Position numbers and translations under genes: made by a program
The notes under the pieces: model-generated
Databases searched by the model: none
What the model was told of the DNA's origin: nothing
Seen by the model: only the letters and a program-made list of their open reading frames with translations
Shown here: one piece after another, positions 1 to 6,560 of the stretch
Position numbering within the stretch: position 1 is the first letter of the stretch
How the letters are laid out: every line of letters starts with the position of its first letter
DNA from: a bacterium UBP8_UBA817
GTDB lineage: Bacteria; Margulisbacteria; Marinamargulisbacteria; UBA817
Reading direction: 5' to 3'
Assembly: GCA_002296285.1 (NCBI GenBank)
Contig: DBHX01000037.1
Coordinates: 24,016 to 47,639, forward strand
DNA length: 23,624 bases

Positions 1-78
1 CCTTGTAAATCCAGTCCTTTTTACAGATTGTAATATTGTTCCAGTTCTACGAATGCCTGTTTTAAATACTGCTCTCAT
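1..78 (-). CDS. Start of an unidentified gene, cut by the window edge
   Basis: An ATG at 78 on the minus strand opens a frame that stays open to base 1, giving 26 residues that begin MRAVFKTGIRRTG. An AGAGG ribosome binding site lies about 6-8 nt upstream. The visible part is basic and rich in Arg, Lys and Thr, with no recognisable domain and no clear signal peptide. The good ribosome site and uninterrupted frame make a real gene likely, but only its beginning is visible, so no function can be given. Confidence 0.45.
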   Translation of the reverse strand, partial: MRAVFKTGIRRTGTILQSVKRTGFTR

Positions 79-379
79 AATATACCTCTTTTCATTACAA
101 ATATAGTTAAATAATCCAAAACTAGATCGTCAACTTCTAGTTAATAAAGATCAAATTATTTATTAAAAAAGAGTAATTCGTGGAAGGTTTTTAAAATCAT
201 GACTTAAAATAAATATAAAATCAATAATTATCAATAAATATCATTTAATTTGAATAAATTGCCCCATTGATTTATTCAACGTGTTCACCGTTTATGTTCC
301 AACAATTATAGTTCGTTTGAAATTACAATGATACTCATAAATCAGTGAAATTATTTCTATAAATACACCCTTAAATATG
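79..379. other. AT-rich intergenic spacer
   Basis: About 300 bases between the truncated gene at the left edge and the end of the first SnoaL-like gene. It is very AT-rich, with several short ATCAATAA-like runs. I see no ORF with a ribosome site, no RNA gene and no GC-rich hairpin followed by a T run. It probably holds the promoter of the left-edge gene, but I could not find a -35/-10 pair with normal spacing. Confidence 0.5.
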
Positions 380-922
380 TCACTGCCCGGATTCCGGCAT
401 CAGGCTGCTATGGTGATTCATTACTCTCCATTCGCCATCCTCCCCCTTGTTTAAAACATATGTAAACCGTGCTGGTGTCTGACCAGAAGTTAAGCTAAAT
501 GTGTAAGTGCCGGACCATACACAATGGGTGTTACTAATGGATTGGAAGACGCACTGATCCCATCTCACCGGCCCGTTGATCTTTGGTAAAAAATCATGAA
601 AATAACTTCTCATTTCTTCCGACCCACCCCGCAATGAGTGACTTAATGTGGGCCATAATATGCCATCAAAATGGTATTGACCCAATACACCCGCCATATT
701 TTTTTTCTCAACAAATTTTCCCCATTGTTTCAAACACTCCAACGATGCCTGCTCTACATTATTTATACTTGTATCAACACTAAATAACGTCAAAGAATTC
801 AATAATTTTATTTGGGGATTATTAACAACAGGAGTTCTCAAAGACCGTGGTTCGTCCCCTTTGATATTTGACCTCTGTGACCAACCGATGCACTGAAACG
901 TCTGGATGCAACAGAAGCACAC
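380..922 (-). CDS. SnoaL-like / CaMKII-association-domain protein, paralog 1 (start uncertain)
   Basis: The last 125 residues or so match the NTF2-fold family that includes CaMKII-association-domain and SgcJ/EcaC-type proteins: a helix with Q/S-W-G-K, then WPTLS, a Y-F-x-x-F-LPKI segment, and strands with THCVWSG-YTFSLTSG and a final HHSSLMPE. These domains form cone-shaped dimers or oligomers that bind small ligands or mediate assembly, and the substrate here is unknown. The next gene upstream (999-1373) is a clear paralog. The first 55 residues of this frame have no counterpart in the paralog, and the frame opens with GTG at 922 without any in-frame ATG before the domain. The only strong ribosome site and ATG nearby, at 942, are in another frame. 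The real start may be an internal TTG near 800, or the 5' end may be damaged. Confidence 0.55.
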   Translation of the reverse strand: MCFCCIQTFQCIGWSQRSNIKGDEPRSLRTPVVNNPQIKLLNSLTLFSVDTSINNVEQASLECLKQWGKFVEKKNMAGVLGQYHFDGILWPTLSHSLRGGSEEMRSYFHDFLPKINGPVRWDQCVFQSISNTHCVWSGTYTFSLTSGQTPARFTYVLNKGEDGEWRVMNHHSSLMPESGQ

Positions 923-942
923 CCTCTAACCGGACTAAGCAT
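838..942 (-). CDS. Short 34-codon ORF with the strongest ribosome site in the region
   Basis: The sequence TAGGAGG lies about 7 nt before an ATG at 942. The frame runs 34 codons to a TGA at 838 and overlaps the start of the paralog-1 frame out of phase. The peptide begins MLSPVRGCASVASRRFSAS and is rich in Ser, Arg and Gly, with no known domain. It could be a leader peptide. It could also be the original start of paralog 1, separated from its body by a one-base indel. I cannot decide between these from one sequence. Confidence 0.3.
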   Translation of the reverse strand: MLSPVRGCASVASRRFSASVGHRGQISKGTNHGL

Positions 943-998
943 TTTATTCCTCCTAAAAGAACGTTATATGTTTTTTAAAATAATGACTAACCTAATAA

Positions 999-1373
999 TT
1001 ACGCTTCAGGCATCAAACTGCTGTGGTGATGCAGAATTTTCCATTCGCCATCTTGCTTTACCAGCGTATAGGTGAACCGGGCTCGAGTCACCCCAGAGGT
1101 TAAGCTAAATGTGTAAATGCCGGACCATACACAATGGGTGTCACTAATGGATTGAAATAAGCATTGATTCCATTCAACATCCCCATCAATTTTGGGTAAA
1201 AAATGATCAAAGTAATCACCAATGCGATCATGCCCTTGCCGCAATTCGTTGCTTAATGTTGGCCAAAGCGTGCCTGTATCTACATAGTGATTTAATACCG
1301 CGGCTTTATCTTTTCGAGCCACCGATTTCCCCCAGGAATCCAAACATTGAAATGCAACTTCTTGTGTCATCAT
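999..1373 (-). CDS. SnoaL-like / CaMKII-association-domain protein, paralog 2
   Basis: A protein of about 124 residues starting at one of two adjacent ATGs (1373 or 1370; MMTQEVAFQ). The open frame continues upstream to 1415, but that part would run into pabB and its promoter. It is a single NTF2-like domain: an N-terminal helix with SWGKSVARKD, then LWPTLSNELRQG, YFDHFLPKI, and strands with THCVWSG and RARFTY, ending in HHHSSLMPEA. This length suits a stand-alone CaMKII-association or DUF4440-like domain. It is upstream of and on the same strand as paralog 1, with which it shares roughly half its residues and a nearly identical 56-nt patch. It diverges from pabB across a very short promoter region. 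Its ligand or partner is unknown. Confidence 0.7.
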   Translation of the reverse strand: MMTQEVAFQCLDSWGKSVARKDKAAVLNHYVDTGTLWPTLSNELRQGHDRIGDYFDHFLPKIDGDVEWNQCLFQSISDTHCVWSGIYTFSLTSGVTRARFTYTLVKQDGEWKILHHHSSLMPEA

Positions 1374-1381
1374 GATTTTTG

Positions 1382-1388
1382 TATAATA
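1382..1388. promoter_or_regulatory. Shared symmetric -10 box between SnoaL paralog 2 and pabB
   Basis: TATAAT on the plus strand (1382-1387) overlaps TATTAT on the minus strand (1388-1383). Each lies 9-11 nt before the start codon of its own gene (ATG 1399 for pabB, ATG 1373 for the paralog). Neither has a convincing -35 box. Only 25 bp separate the two start codons, so both promoters must lie inside this segment or in the opposite gene. Confidence 0.45.
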
Positions 1389-1398
1389 ACATAAGCCA

Positions 1399-2628
1399 AT
1401 GACGAAAAAAAACATGAAATTTTCAAAATCACAATTTATTCAACTTTTGAACGCTGTGTCTAAAACAAATGGATCTTCTGTGGTTCATTATACTGATGAG
1501 CGTCACCACCCCCATACATTAATTGCCCAATTTCCCAAACAAACCATCCACCAAACATTGGCTCAACATGATCCCACCACCATCATCAAACAATCATTGA
1601 ATCAACCCAATACCATTTGGGTGATTGCCACATCTTATGAGTGGGGTTGCCATCAGTTGGGCTTAACTACTCCTCACACCAATGCCATTTTTATTGAATA
1701 CCAAGATTATTTAATCTTCAATCATGCCACAGATGTGCTCACCCAAGTTGGGCATCCAGATGTTTCTTTGAGCCCCCTTGACCACCCTGTCCTGAATAAT
1801 ATTCACTTAGATTTATCTTGGCAAGAATCTGACTTTTCAAATGCCATTTCTAGCGCCCAAACGTCCATTCGAGAGGGGGACATTTATCAAATCAATTTAA
1901 GCTACCCCGCTACCGTAAAAACACCCCATTCCATACAAGACCTGTACCACCACATGCACATGGCAAATACCCCCCTTCACGGAGCCTTGATTCAGACCAA
2001 AGAATGGGGCATTGCTTCCGCATCCCCGGAAGAGCTGTTTTACCTAAAAAATGGTCGTATTCGAACCCGTCCGATTAAGGGCACTATTGGTCGACATCAT
2101 GACCCAATTCAAGATCAACATGCACGAAATAGTCTCAAAAGTTCCAAAAAAGATCATGCTGAGCTGGTCATGATTACCGATTTGATGCGCAATGATTTGA
2201 GCCAATTTTCCAAGACAGGATCGGTCACCACCACCAAACTATGCGACTTGGTTGAGTTCCCCTACGTGTATCACTTGGTATCTACCGTTGAAGCCCGGGT
2301 TTCTGATGATATATCCCCATTGGATATGCTCAAACAATTGGCCCCTGGGGGCTCCATTACCGGGTGCCCAAAACGATCAGCCTGCCAAATTATTTCTCAG
2401 ATTGAACCCGCCCCTCGAGAATTCTACACCGGTCACATTGGGTTTATTTCAAGCTCCGGGGAAGCCTCATTTAACGTGGCCATTCGCACCTGCTATCAAC
2501 AACATCAAGGACCCATCATTACGCATGCGGGTTGCGGCATAACCATTGATTCAAACCCCACCAACGAATACCAAGAAAGCTTGGATAAATTTCGGTTTTT
2601 AACCCAATTCGAGAACGTCCCCGCATGA
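1399..2628 (+). CDS. pabB: Aminodeoxychorismate synthase component I (PabB)
   Basis: Converts chorismate, with ammonia supplied by a glutamine amidotransferase partner, to 4-amino-4-deoxychorismate, the first step from chorismate to p-aminobenzoate and folate. At 409 residues it has the size of a component I protein with no fused amidotransferase. The C-terminal half carries the chorismate-binding signature: GDIYQINLS, then RPIKGTIGR, HAELVMITDLMRNDL, LAPGGSITGCPK, FYTGHIGF and NEYQESLDKF. PIKGT, with Lys in the second variable position, is typical of PabB, while anthranilate synthase TrpE has PIAGT. The N-terminal region of about 130 residues is more divergent. The stop codon overlaps the pabC start by ATGA, so the two are coupled. 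No PabA is seen in this window. Confidence 0.93.
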   Translation: MTKKNMKFSKSQFIQLLNAVSKTNGSSVVHYTDERHHPHTLIAQFPKQTIHQTLAQHDPTTIIKQSLNQPNTIWVIATSYEWGCHQLGLTTPHTNAIFIEYQDYLIFNHATDVLTQVGHPDVSLSPLDHPVLNNIHLDLSWQESDFSNAISSAQTSIREGDIYQINLSYPATVKTPHSIQDLYHHMHMANTPLHGALIQTKEWGIASASPEELFYLKNGRIRTRPIKGTIGRHHDPIQDQHARNSLKSSKKDHAELVMITDLMRNDLSQFSKTGSVTTTKLCDLVEFPYVYHLVSTVEARVSDDISPLDMLKQLAPGGSITGCPKRSACQIISQIEPAPREFYTGHIGFISSSGEASFNVAIRTCYQQHQGPIITHAGCGITIDSNPTNEYQESLDKFRFLTQFENVPA

Positions 2629-3524
2629 TTAGCATTAATGGCACCATTTCCAATATTGATGCATTTCATTGGCTCAAAGACAGTGGCTTCCGGTATGGCT
2701 ATGGATGTTTTGAAACCATGCGCTTTTCCAAAAACAACATTCGTCACCTTGATTTGCATGCACACCGGCTGACCCATGGTTTGCAAACCCTTGGCATTGA
2801 CTATGAATCATCCGGTCTTCATGATCGCATTTATTCTTTAGCCACACACTTACAGATTTCAACCCCACAGACCTGCCATATTTTTGTTACTGGGGGACCA
2901 GTGTTGCCAACGCCGAACCTTTCACCAATGGCGACTGAAATCATTTCGTTTTCACCCATGCCACCCGGTGATTTTTCACACACATGTGAATTTCTTACCA
3001 TTCAGCCATCGGCGTATTTTCAGTTAAAAAGCCTTTCTTACATGCATCATATTCAAGCACTCAGAACATCCAACCATTGGCCAATTTATGTTGATTCTGA
3101 TGATACTGTCATTGATGCTTCAATTTTTTCAATTGGGTTTATTAACCATGATCGCATCACATTTGCTAAGCATCCCCATCAGTTGCCATCGGTATCTAAA
3201 CAGGTCATTATGCGTGATTGTAACTGTGATCATCGTCCCATTCAAAGAGATGAACTTGCAGAGGCTCCCGTCATGTTTGGCTGCAATGCCCTTCGAGGGG
3301 CATTTCCTATCGGCCTTTCATCCCATACGCCAATGACGCGGGACTGTTTCAAAACGCCTAGATCAAGGCATTCGAGCCAACATTACCGGAGCTTACTGAG
3401 CGTAAGTGAGGATAGTGTTGGGGAGACTAAACAAAGAAATAGGTATTTTGCAACAGTCCCGACGCACCCCATGATTGATACCATGAACGAAGTGCTAGGA
3501 TTTGATGGTTGCGATCTTCGTTAA
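2625..3524 (+). CDS. pabC: Aminodeoxychorismate lyase-like class IV PLP enzyme (PabC), with an in-frame palindromic insertion
   Basis: By family and position it should release pyruvate from aminodeoxychorismate to give p-aminobenzoate. Class IV aminotransferase features are visible: GYGCFETMR (residues 25-33), Arg48, the expected PLP lysine Lys135 in LKSLSYM, and FGCNALRGAFPI near 218-229. The usual glutamate of the E-x-S/T-N segment is replaced by Asp164 in VIDASIF, and the Asn is missing, so the active site is divergent. Residues 239-279 are encoded by a 121-bp palindromic element. Without it and one copy of its duplicated target, the protein would be 257 residues, close to normal PabC length, with DTMNEVLGF as the last helix. 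The gene overlaps pabB by 4 nt and overlaps the end of psd tail to tail by 30 nt. Confidence 0.82.
   Translation: MISINGTISNIDAFHWLKDSGFRYGYGCFETMRFSKNNIRHLDLHAHRLTHGLQTLGIDYESSGLHDRIYSLATHLQISTPQTCHIFVTGGPVLPTPNLSPMATEIISFSPMPPGDFSHTCEFLTIQPSAYFQLKSLSYMHHIQALRTSNHWPIYVDSDDTVIDASIFSIGFINHDRITFAKHPHQLPSVSKQVIMRDCNCDHRPIQRDELAEAPVMFGCNALRGAFPIGLSSHTPMTRDCFKTPRSRHSSQHYRSLLSVSEDSVGETKQRNRYFATVPTHPMIDTMNEVLGFDGCDLR
3335..3465. repeat. 5-bp target-site duplication GACGC flanking the palindromic element
   Basis: GACGC occurs directly before the left terminus (3335-3339) and directly after the right terminus (3461-3465) in the same orientation. An inverted repeat would have read GCGTC on the right, so this is not simply a continuation of the palindrome. 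It marks the insertion point between the codons for Thr238 and His281 of the pabC product. Confidence 0.75.
3340..3460 (+). mobile_element. 121-bp palindromic, MITE-like element inserted in frame inside pabC
   Basis: The ends are near-perfect inverted repeats: GGGACTGTTTCAAAA at the left, and GGGACTGTTGCAAAA read inward from the right. Further in, the two arms match again as CCTA, CCAACA, then CC before CTTAC and GTAAG around a short centre at about 3395-3405, so the whole unit can fold into one long hairpin. It is flanked by a direct repeat GACGC (3335-3339 and 3461-3465), which looks like a 5-bp target duplication. Element plus one repeat is 126 bp, exactly 42 codons, and it introduces no stop in the pabC frame. 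It encodes no transposase. The termini recall those I remember for IS6-type elements, but those make 8-bp duplications, so the parent family is not assigned. I found no second copy in this window. Confidence 0.85.
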
Positions 3525-4124
3525 GCCACCCTTAATTTTATCGCCTTTTTTGATCAATAAATCGACTTTATCGACGGGTAAATACACATCCGTTCGAGAT
3601 CCAAACCGAATTAACCCAAACCGTTCACCGGTGGTGGTGTCTTGATTGGGAGTTAGCTCACAACAAATGCGACGTGCAATGGCACCCGTGATTTGCACCA
3701 CACGGATTAAGCCAATAGCTGTTTCGATATCGGTTTCTTGACGCTCATTTTTTTTATCGATGTCCCCTCGCATTGCGGCCAAGAACTTTCCCGGAATGTG
3801 AACGGATTGAATGATTTTACCGGCCAATGGAATGCGGTTCACATGACAGTTAAACACCGACAAAAACGTCACCACTTGACTATAGGGCTTTCCATCGATA
3901 TCAACATCATTGATTTGTGTAATGACGCCATCGGCGGCTGAATATACGGTATTTGGATCACGCTCAATCTTTCGTAATGGATCTCTAAAAAAAGACATGA
4001 CGAAAATAATTAACACAGTGAATGTTGCAATAATGTAGGTATGAACGGTTAACAACGATAATAACCATGCAAACCAAACCCATTTAATGATTGGTAAGCC
4101 CTCAGGGGCAATTGGAATTCTCAT
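3495..4124 (-). CDS. psd: Phosphatidylserine decarboxylase proenzyme, short (archaeal-type) form
   Basis: Decarboxylates phosphatidylserine to phosphatidylethanolamine at the inner membrane. At 209 residues it is the short form related to archaetidylserine decarboxylases, not the ~300-residue E. coli type. Residues 12-47 form two hydrophobic segments. FFRDP (45-49), SAADG (62-66) and FLSVFNCHVNRIP (87-99) are conserved in the family. GERFGLIRFGSRTDVYLP contains the self-cleavage site Gly175-Ser176, where Ser becomes the pyruvoyl group. The start at 4124 is supported by a promoter whose -10 ends 6 nt upstream, which implies a leaderless message. It diverges from the small gene at 4197 and its 3' end overlaps pabC by 30 nt. 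Confidence 0.92.
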   Translation of the reverse strand: MRIPIAPEGLPIIKWVWFAWLLSLLTVHTYIIATFTVLIIFVMSFFRDPLRKIERDPNTVYSAADGVITQINDVDIDGKPYSQVVTFLSVFNCHVNRIPLAGKIIQSVHIPGKFLAAMRGDIDKKNERQETDIETAIGLIRVVQITGAIARRICCELTPNQDTTTGERFGLIRFGSRTDVYLPVDKVDLLIKKGDKIKGGLTKIATIKS

Positions 4125-4130
4125 TTAATC

Positions 4131-4159
4131 ACTATAAAAGGTTCCCAAGATATCGGCAA
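4131..4159 (-). promoter_or_regulatory. psd promoter, leaderless layout
   Basis: On the minus strand TTGCCG (4159-4154), a 17-nt spacer, and TATAGT (4136-4131). Six nucleotides then separate the -10 from the psd ATG at 4124, so transcription should begin at or next to the start codon. There is no Shine-Dalgarno sequence. Confidence 0.6.
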
Positions 4160-4161
4160 GA

Positions 4162-4190
4162 TTGAATATTTATCTGTTATTGCATACACT
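4162..4190 (+). promoter_or_regulatory. Promoter of the small gene at 4197, leaderless layout
   Basis: TTGAAT (4162-4167), a 17-nt spacer and TACACT (4185-4190), then 6 nt to the ATG at 4197. Its -35 box lies only 2 bp from the -35 box of the divergent psd promoter. The -10 matches the consensus at four of six positions. Confidence 0.5.
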
Positions 4191-4196
4191 TTGACT

Positions 4197-4418
4197 ATGA
4201 GCATTTCTTCAGAAATTGATGAGTACCGGGTTTTATTATCACAAGTGGTGGACCAACTGGATAGCATCATTTATGAAATTGAAGATTACACATTAAACCC
4301 GCGATCCCGGTTAAAGGAATACCATGACCTAAAATTTGATGCCATTCCTATACTTCGAAAGTTAAAAGATGCACGAAAATATGCGAAACATTCCTATGAT
4401 CACTATGAATCGCATTAA
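4197..4418 (+). CDS. Small helical protein of unknown function
   Basis: A 73-residue protein beginning MSISSEIDEYRVLL. An upstream in-frame TTG at 4191 is less likely because the promoter puts the transcript start at about 4197. The sequence is charged and looks mainly alpha-helical, with heptad-like spacing of Leu, Ile and Val in the first half and a tail rich in Lys, His and Tyr (KYAKHSYDHYESH). It has no signal peptide or membrane segment. I do not recognise a family. Its 3' end overlaps the start of the M32 carboxypeptidase gene, so the two are probably transcribed together and may be translationally coupled. Confidence 0.65.
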   Translation: MSISSEIDEYRVLLSQVVDQLDSIIYEIEDYTLNPRSRLKEYHDLKFDAIPILRKLKDARKYAKHSYDHYESH

Positions 4419-5886
4419 GCCCATTGCAACTGAACTAAAAAAAATTGATACGCTTCGACAAATCTCATCGGTTTTGAGTTGGGACCAAGAAACCATGATG
4501 CCACCCAATGGCATTGACGCACGCTCAAACCAACTTGAAACATTGGCGGGCCTCATTCATGACGCGTGGCAATCCGATGACTTAACTCAGGCAATGGCCA
4601 ATTGCATCGACCTGTATACCGGAGCGCCGAAAGATGATTTGGATACCGATGAAAAAGCATTTGTTCGTGAAGTATACCCGCAATGGAAACGAAACACTCA
4701 ATTATCAAAATCTTTGGTGCAAGAACTCTCAAAGGCCACATCAAGGGCCCAACATGTTTGGCAAGATGCCAGAAAAAATAATGCCTTCAACGAATTTTCT
4801 CCCCATCTTCAAACACTGATTGACTTAACCCTAGAAAAAATAAATCAACTGGGCATGACAGACCACCCCTACGACACCCTCATCGATGAGTTTGAACCCG
4901 GAATGACGGTTAAAAAAATTGACGCTATTTTTTCCCCTTTAACAGAAAAAACTGTCGATTTTTTAAACCATCACAAAACCCTTCCGCCAAATTCAATCCC
5001 TGGTCCATTCGGTATCAATGAACAAATACTCTATTCCAAAGAACTGATGGAACAACTGGGCTACGATCGAAACCGTGGGCGATTGGATGTATCCACCCAC
5101 CCCTTTACCATTGATATTCATCCCACAGATGTTCGAATCACCACGCGTGCAAACCCGGATTATTTATTTGAATCGATTTCATCCACCATTCACGAAGTTG
5201 GGCATGGGTTGTATGAACAAGGATTAGACCCCCAATGGGCTGGAACACCTTATGGGGCATCTCGCTCCATGGGAGTTCATGAATCCCAATCCCGATTATG
5301 GGAAATTTTTATCGGGCAATCCTTGGCATTCTGGGAAGGGCAATTGCCTCGGATTCATGATTTATTTCCAAGCGCCCAATCAACAACCGCGGCTGATTTT
5401 TACAAGGCATGCCACCATATCAAACCGCATTGGTGTCGAGTGGAATCAGACATTGTCACTTATAATCTACATATTGTAATTCGCTATGAATGTGAAAAAG
5501 CCTTATTTTCTAAGTCCCTTAATGTCAACGATTTACCAGAGTTTTGGAATCAAAAAATGAATGAGTATTTGGGCCTCGATATTACCAATGATACTCAAGG
5601 TTGCCTGCAAGATGTGCATTGGTCGGCGGGGTTATTTGGCTATTTCCCATCCTATACGTTAGGCACACTCATTGCCAATCAATTGCATCAAAAATTACAT
5701 GCCCATTTTCCCGCCTTGAATGACATGATCCGTACGAAAACGTTTGTTCCCATTAAAGAATGGCTCAACCAACACATTCACGTCCATGGCTCAAAAATGA
5801 CAACATCGGAGTTATTAAACTCACTCGGCATTCATTATGCCCCAGAAAACTTTATTGCTTCATTAAGTGAGCAACTCTCTACTTAA
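4405..5886 (+). CDS. M32 (Taq-type) metallocarboxypeptidase
   Basis: A zinc carboxypeptidase that removes C-terminal residues from peptides in the cytoplasm. It is about 493 residues from the ATG at 4405, close to the ~500 usual for M32. In-frame ATGs at 4369, 4381 and 4396 also exist, but family members normally begin shortly before the LSWDQET motif, which is near residue 24 here. The zinc and catalytic motif HEVGH (5191-5205) fits HExxH, and the second family motif GVHESQSRLWE follows about 30 residues later. DVRITTR and a C-terminal YTLGTLIANQ segment are also typical. There is no signal peptide. It overlaps the preceding small gene at the start and the minus-strand gene at 5879 by 8 nt at the end. 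Confidence 0.93.
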   Translation: MNRIKPIATELKKIDTLRQISSVLSWDQETMMPPNGIDARSNQLETLAGLIHDAWQSDDLTQAMANCIDLYTGAPKDDLDTDEKAFVREVYPQWKRNTQLSKSLVQELSKATSRAQHVWQDARKNNAFNEFSPHLQTLIDLTLEKINQLGMTDHPYDTLIDEFEPGMTVKKIDAIFSPLTEKTVDFLNHHKTLPPNSIPGPFGINEQILYSKELMEQLGYDRNRGRLDVSTHPFTIDIHPTDVRITTRANPDYLFESISSTIHEVGHGLYEQGLDPQWAGTPYGASRSMGVHESQSRLWEIFIGQSLAFWEGQLPRIHDLFPSAQSTTAADFYKACHHIKPHWCRVESDIVTYNLHIVIRYECEKALFSKSLNVNDLPEFWNQKMNEYLGLDITNDTQGCLQDVHWSAGLFGYFPSYTLGTLIANQLHQKLHAHFPALNDMIRTKTFVPIKEWLNQHIHVHGSKMTTSELLNSLGIHYAPENFIASLSEQLST

Positions 5887-6226
5887 CACCAATACCGTAG
5901 GCCTTGCCATTCGCCTTATATAATAGTGCAAACGATCCAATTAAATCCAAATGGCTTATTTCAATCCCTGCCATATTTAAAATTTGAATAAGGAATCCAT
6001 GACAATCCGTTATCCCAAAATCATACCGGGGCTCAATAACACCCATCTCCTTTTTTTCATAGCGTCCACTGCTTTTGTGAACCACACGCACACAGCATTT
6101 ATCAGTAATAATCTCACCCAGTATGCGATTTAATCTTTGTCTACTTTCCTGACTGGCTGCTATTAAGTCTTTAGGAAACGCCCCACGTAACCGAGATATT
6201 TCCTGGCTCCGGGCGTCTTTTTCCAT
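5879..6226 (-). CDS. Unknown protein, second part of a gene possibly split by a frameshift
   Basis: A 115-codon frame whose first ATG (6226) lies inside the end of the upstream minus-strand frame (6171-6455), in a different phase. The product is soluble-looking, with a helical start and a strand-rich end (GVIEPRYDFGITDCHGFLIQ, then SFALLYKANGKAYGIG). I do not recognise it. A run of five A residues near 6220 lies at the point where the two frames would join. With one A fewer they would read as a single protein of about 190 residues. Alternatively these are two overlapping coupled genes. The stop overlaps the M32 gene by 8 nt. Confidence 0.45.
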   Translation of the reverse strand: MEKDARSQEISRLRGAFPKDLIAASQESRQRLNRILGEIITDKCCVRVVHKSSGRYEKKEMGVIEPRYDFGITDCHGFLIQILNMAGIEISHLDLIGSFALLYKANGKAYGIGVK

Positions 6227-6455
6227 TCAGGCATCGAATTTCAATGCCATCAACACCCAATCCAATTTCGTACTGTCGTCCAGATATACTGATACCTATT
6301 CGTTGATGATCACCATACGTTAATACCATTCCGGTGATATCTAAACACATAATCTCATCTGGAAGTAATCGAACTTTTTTGGGTCTTTGAAGACACCTTA
6401 AATCATTCATAGATTGCGAACGGCTAATCCCATTGACCATTACTTTAAGATACAT
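6171..6455 (-). CDS. Unknown protein, first part of a gene possibly split by a frameshift
   Basis: A frame of about 94 codons from the ATG at 6455, beginning MYLKVMVNGISRSQ. The middle part (LLPDEIMCLDITGMVLTYGDHQRIGISISG) alternates like beta-strands, which gives a feel of a PilZ-like or similar small barrel, but the match is not good enough to name. After GVDGIEIRCLNGK the frame runs into 15 further codons and stops, while the downstream frame continues with a plausible helix. No clear ribosome site is present. Confidence 0.45.
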   Translation of the reverse strand: MYLKVMVNGISRSQSMNDLRCLQRPKKVRLLPDEIMCLDITGMVLTYGDHQRIGISISGRQYEIGLGVDGIEIRCLNGKRRPEPGNISVTWGVS

Positions 6456-6505
6456 CAATCATTAAAAAAGGTAAAAATCAGTTAATTTTTTAGCACTCCA
6501 ATCTG

Positions 6506-6534
6506 TTGAGTTATGGATTTAAATGAGGTATATT
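6506..6534 (+). promoter_or_regulatory. Ferredoxin gene promoter
   Basis: TTGAGT (6506-6511), a 17-nt spacer and TATATT (6529-6534). A leader of about 20 nt follows, with a GAGGAG ribosome site 6 nt before the ATG at 6561. This is a conventional leadered promoter, unlike the leaderless ones nearby. Confidence 0.65.
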
Positions 6535-6560
6535 GACGTTACACTAACGAGGAGTTTTTA

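Noticed and set aside
583..783. Plus-strand ORF of 66 codons
   Set aside because: Lies antisense to the SnoaL-like paralog 1, has no ribosome site, and its composition follows the opposite coding strand.
3340..3460. Assignment of the palindrome to the IS6 family
   Set aside because: The ends resemble IS6-type termini as I recall them, but the target duplication is 5 bp, not 8, and no transposase is present.
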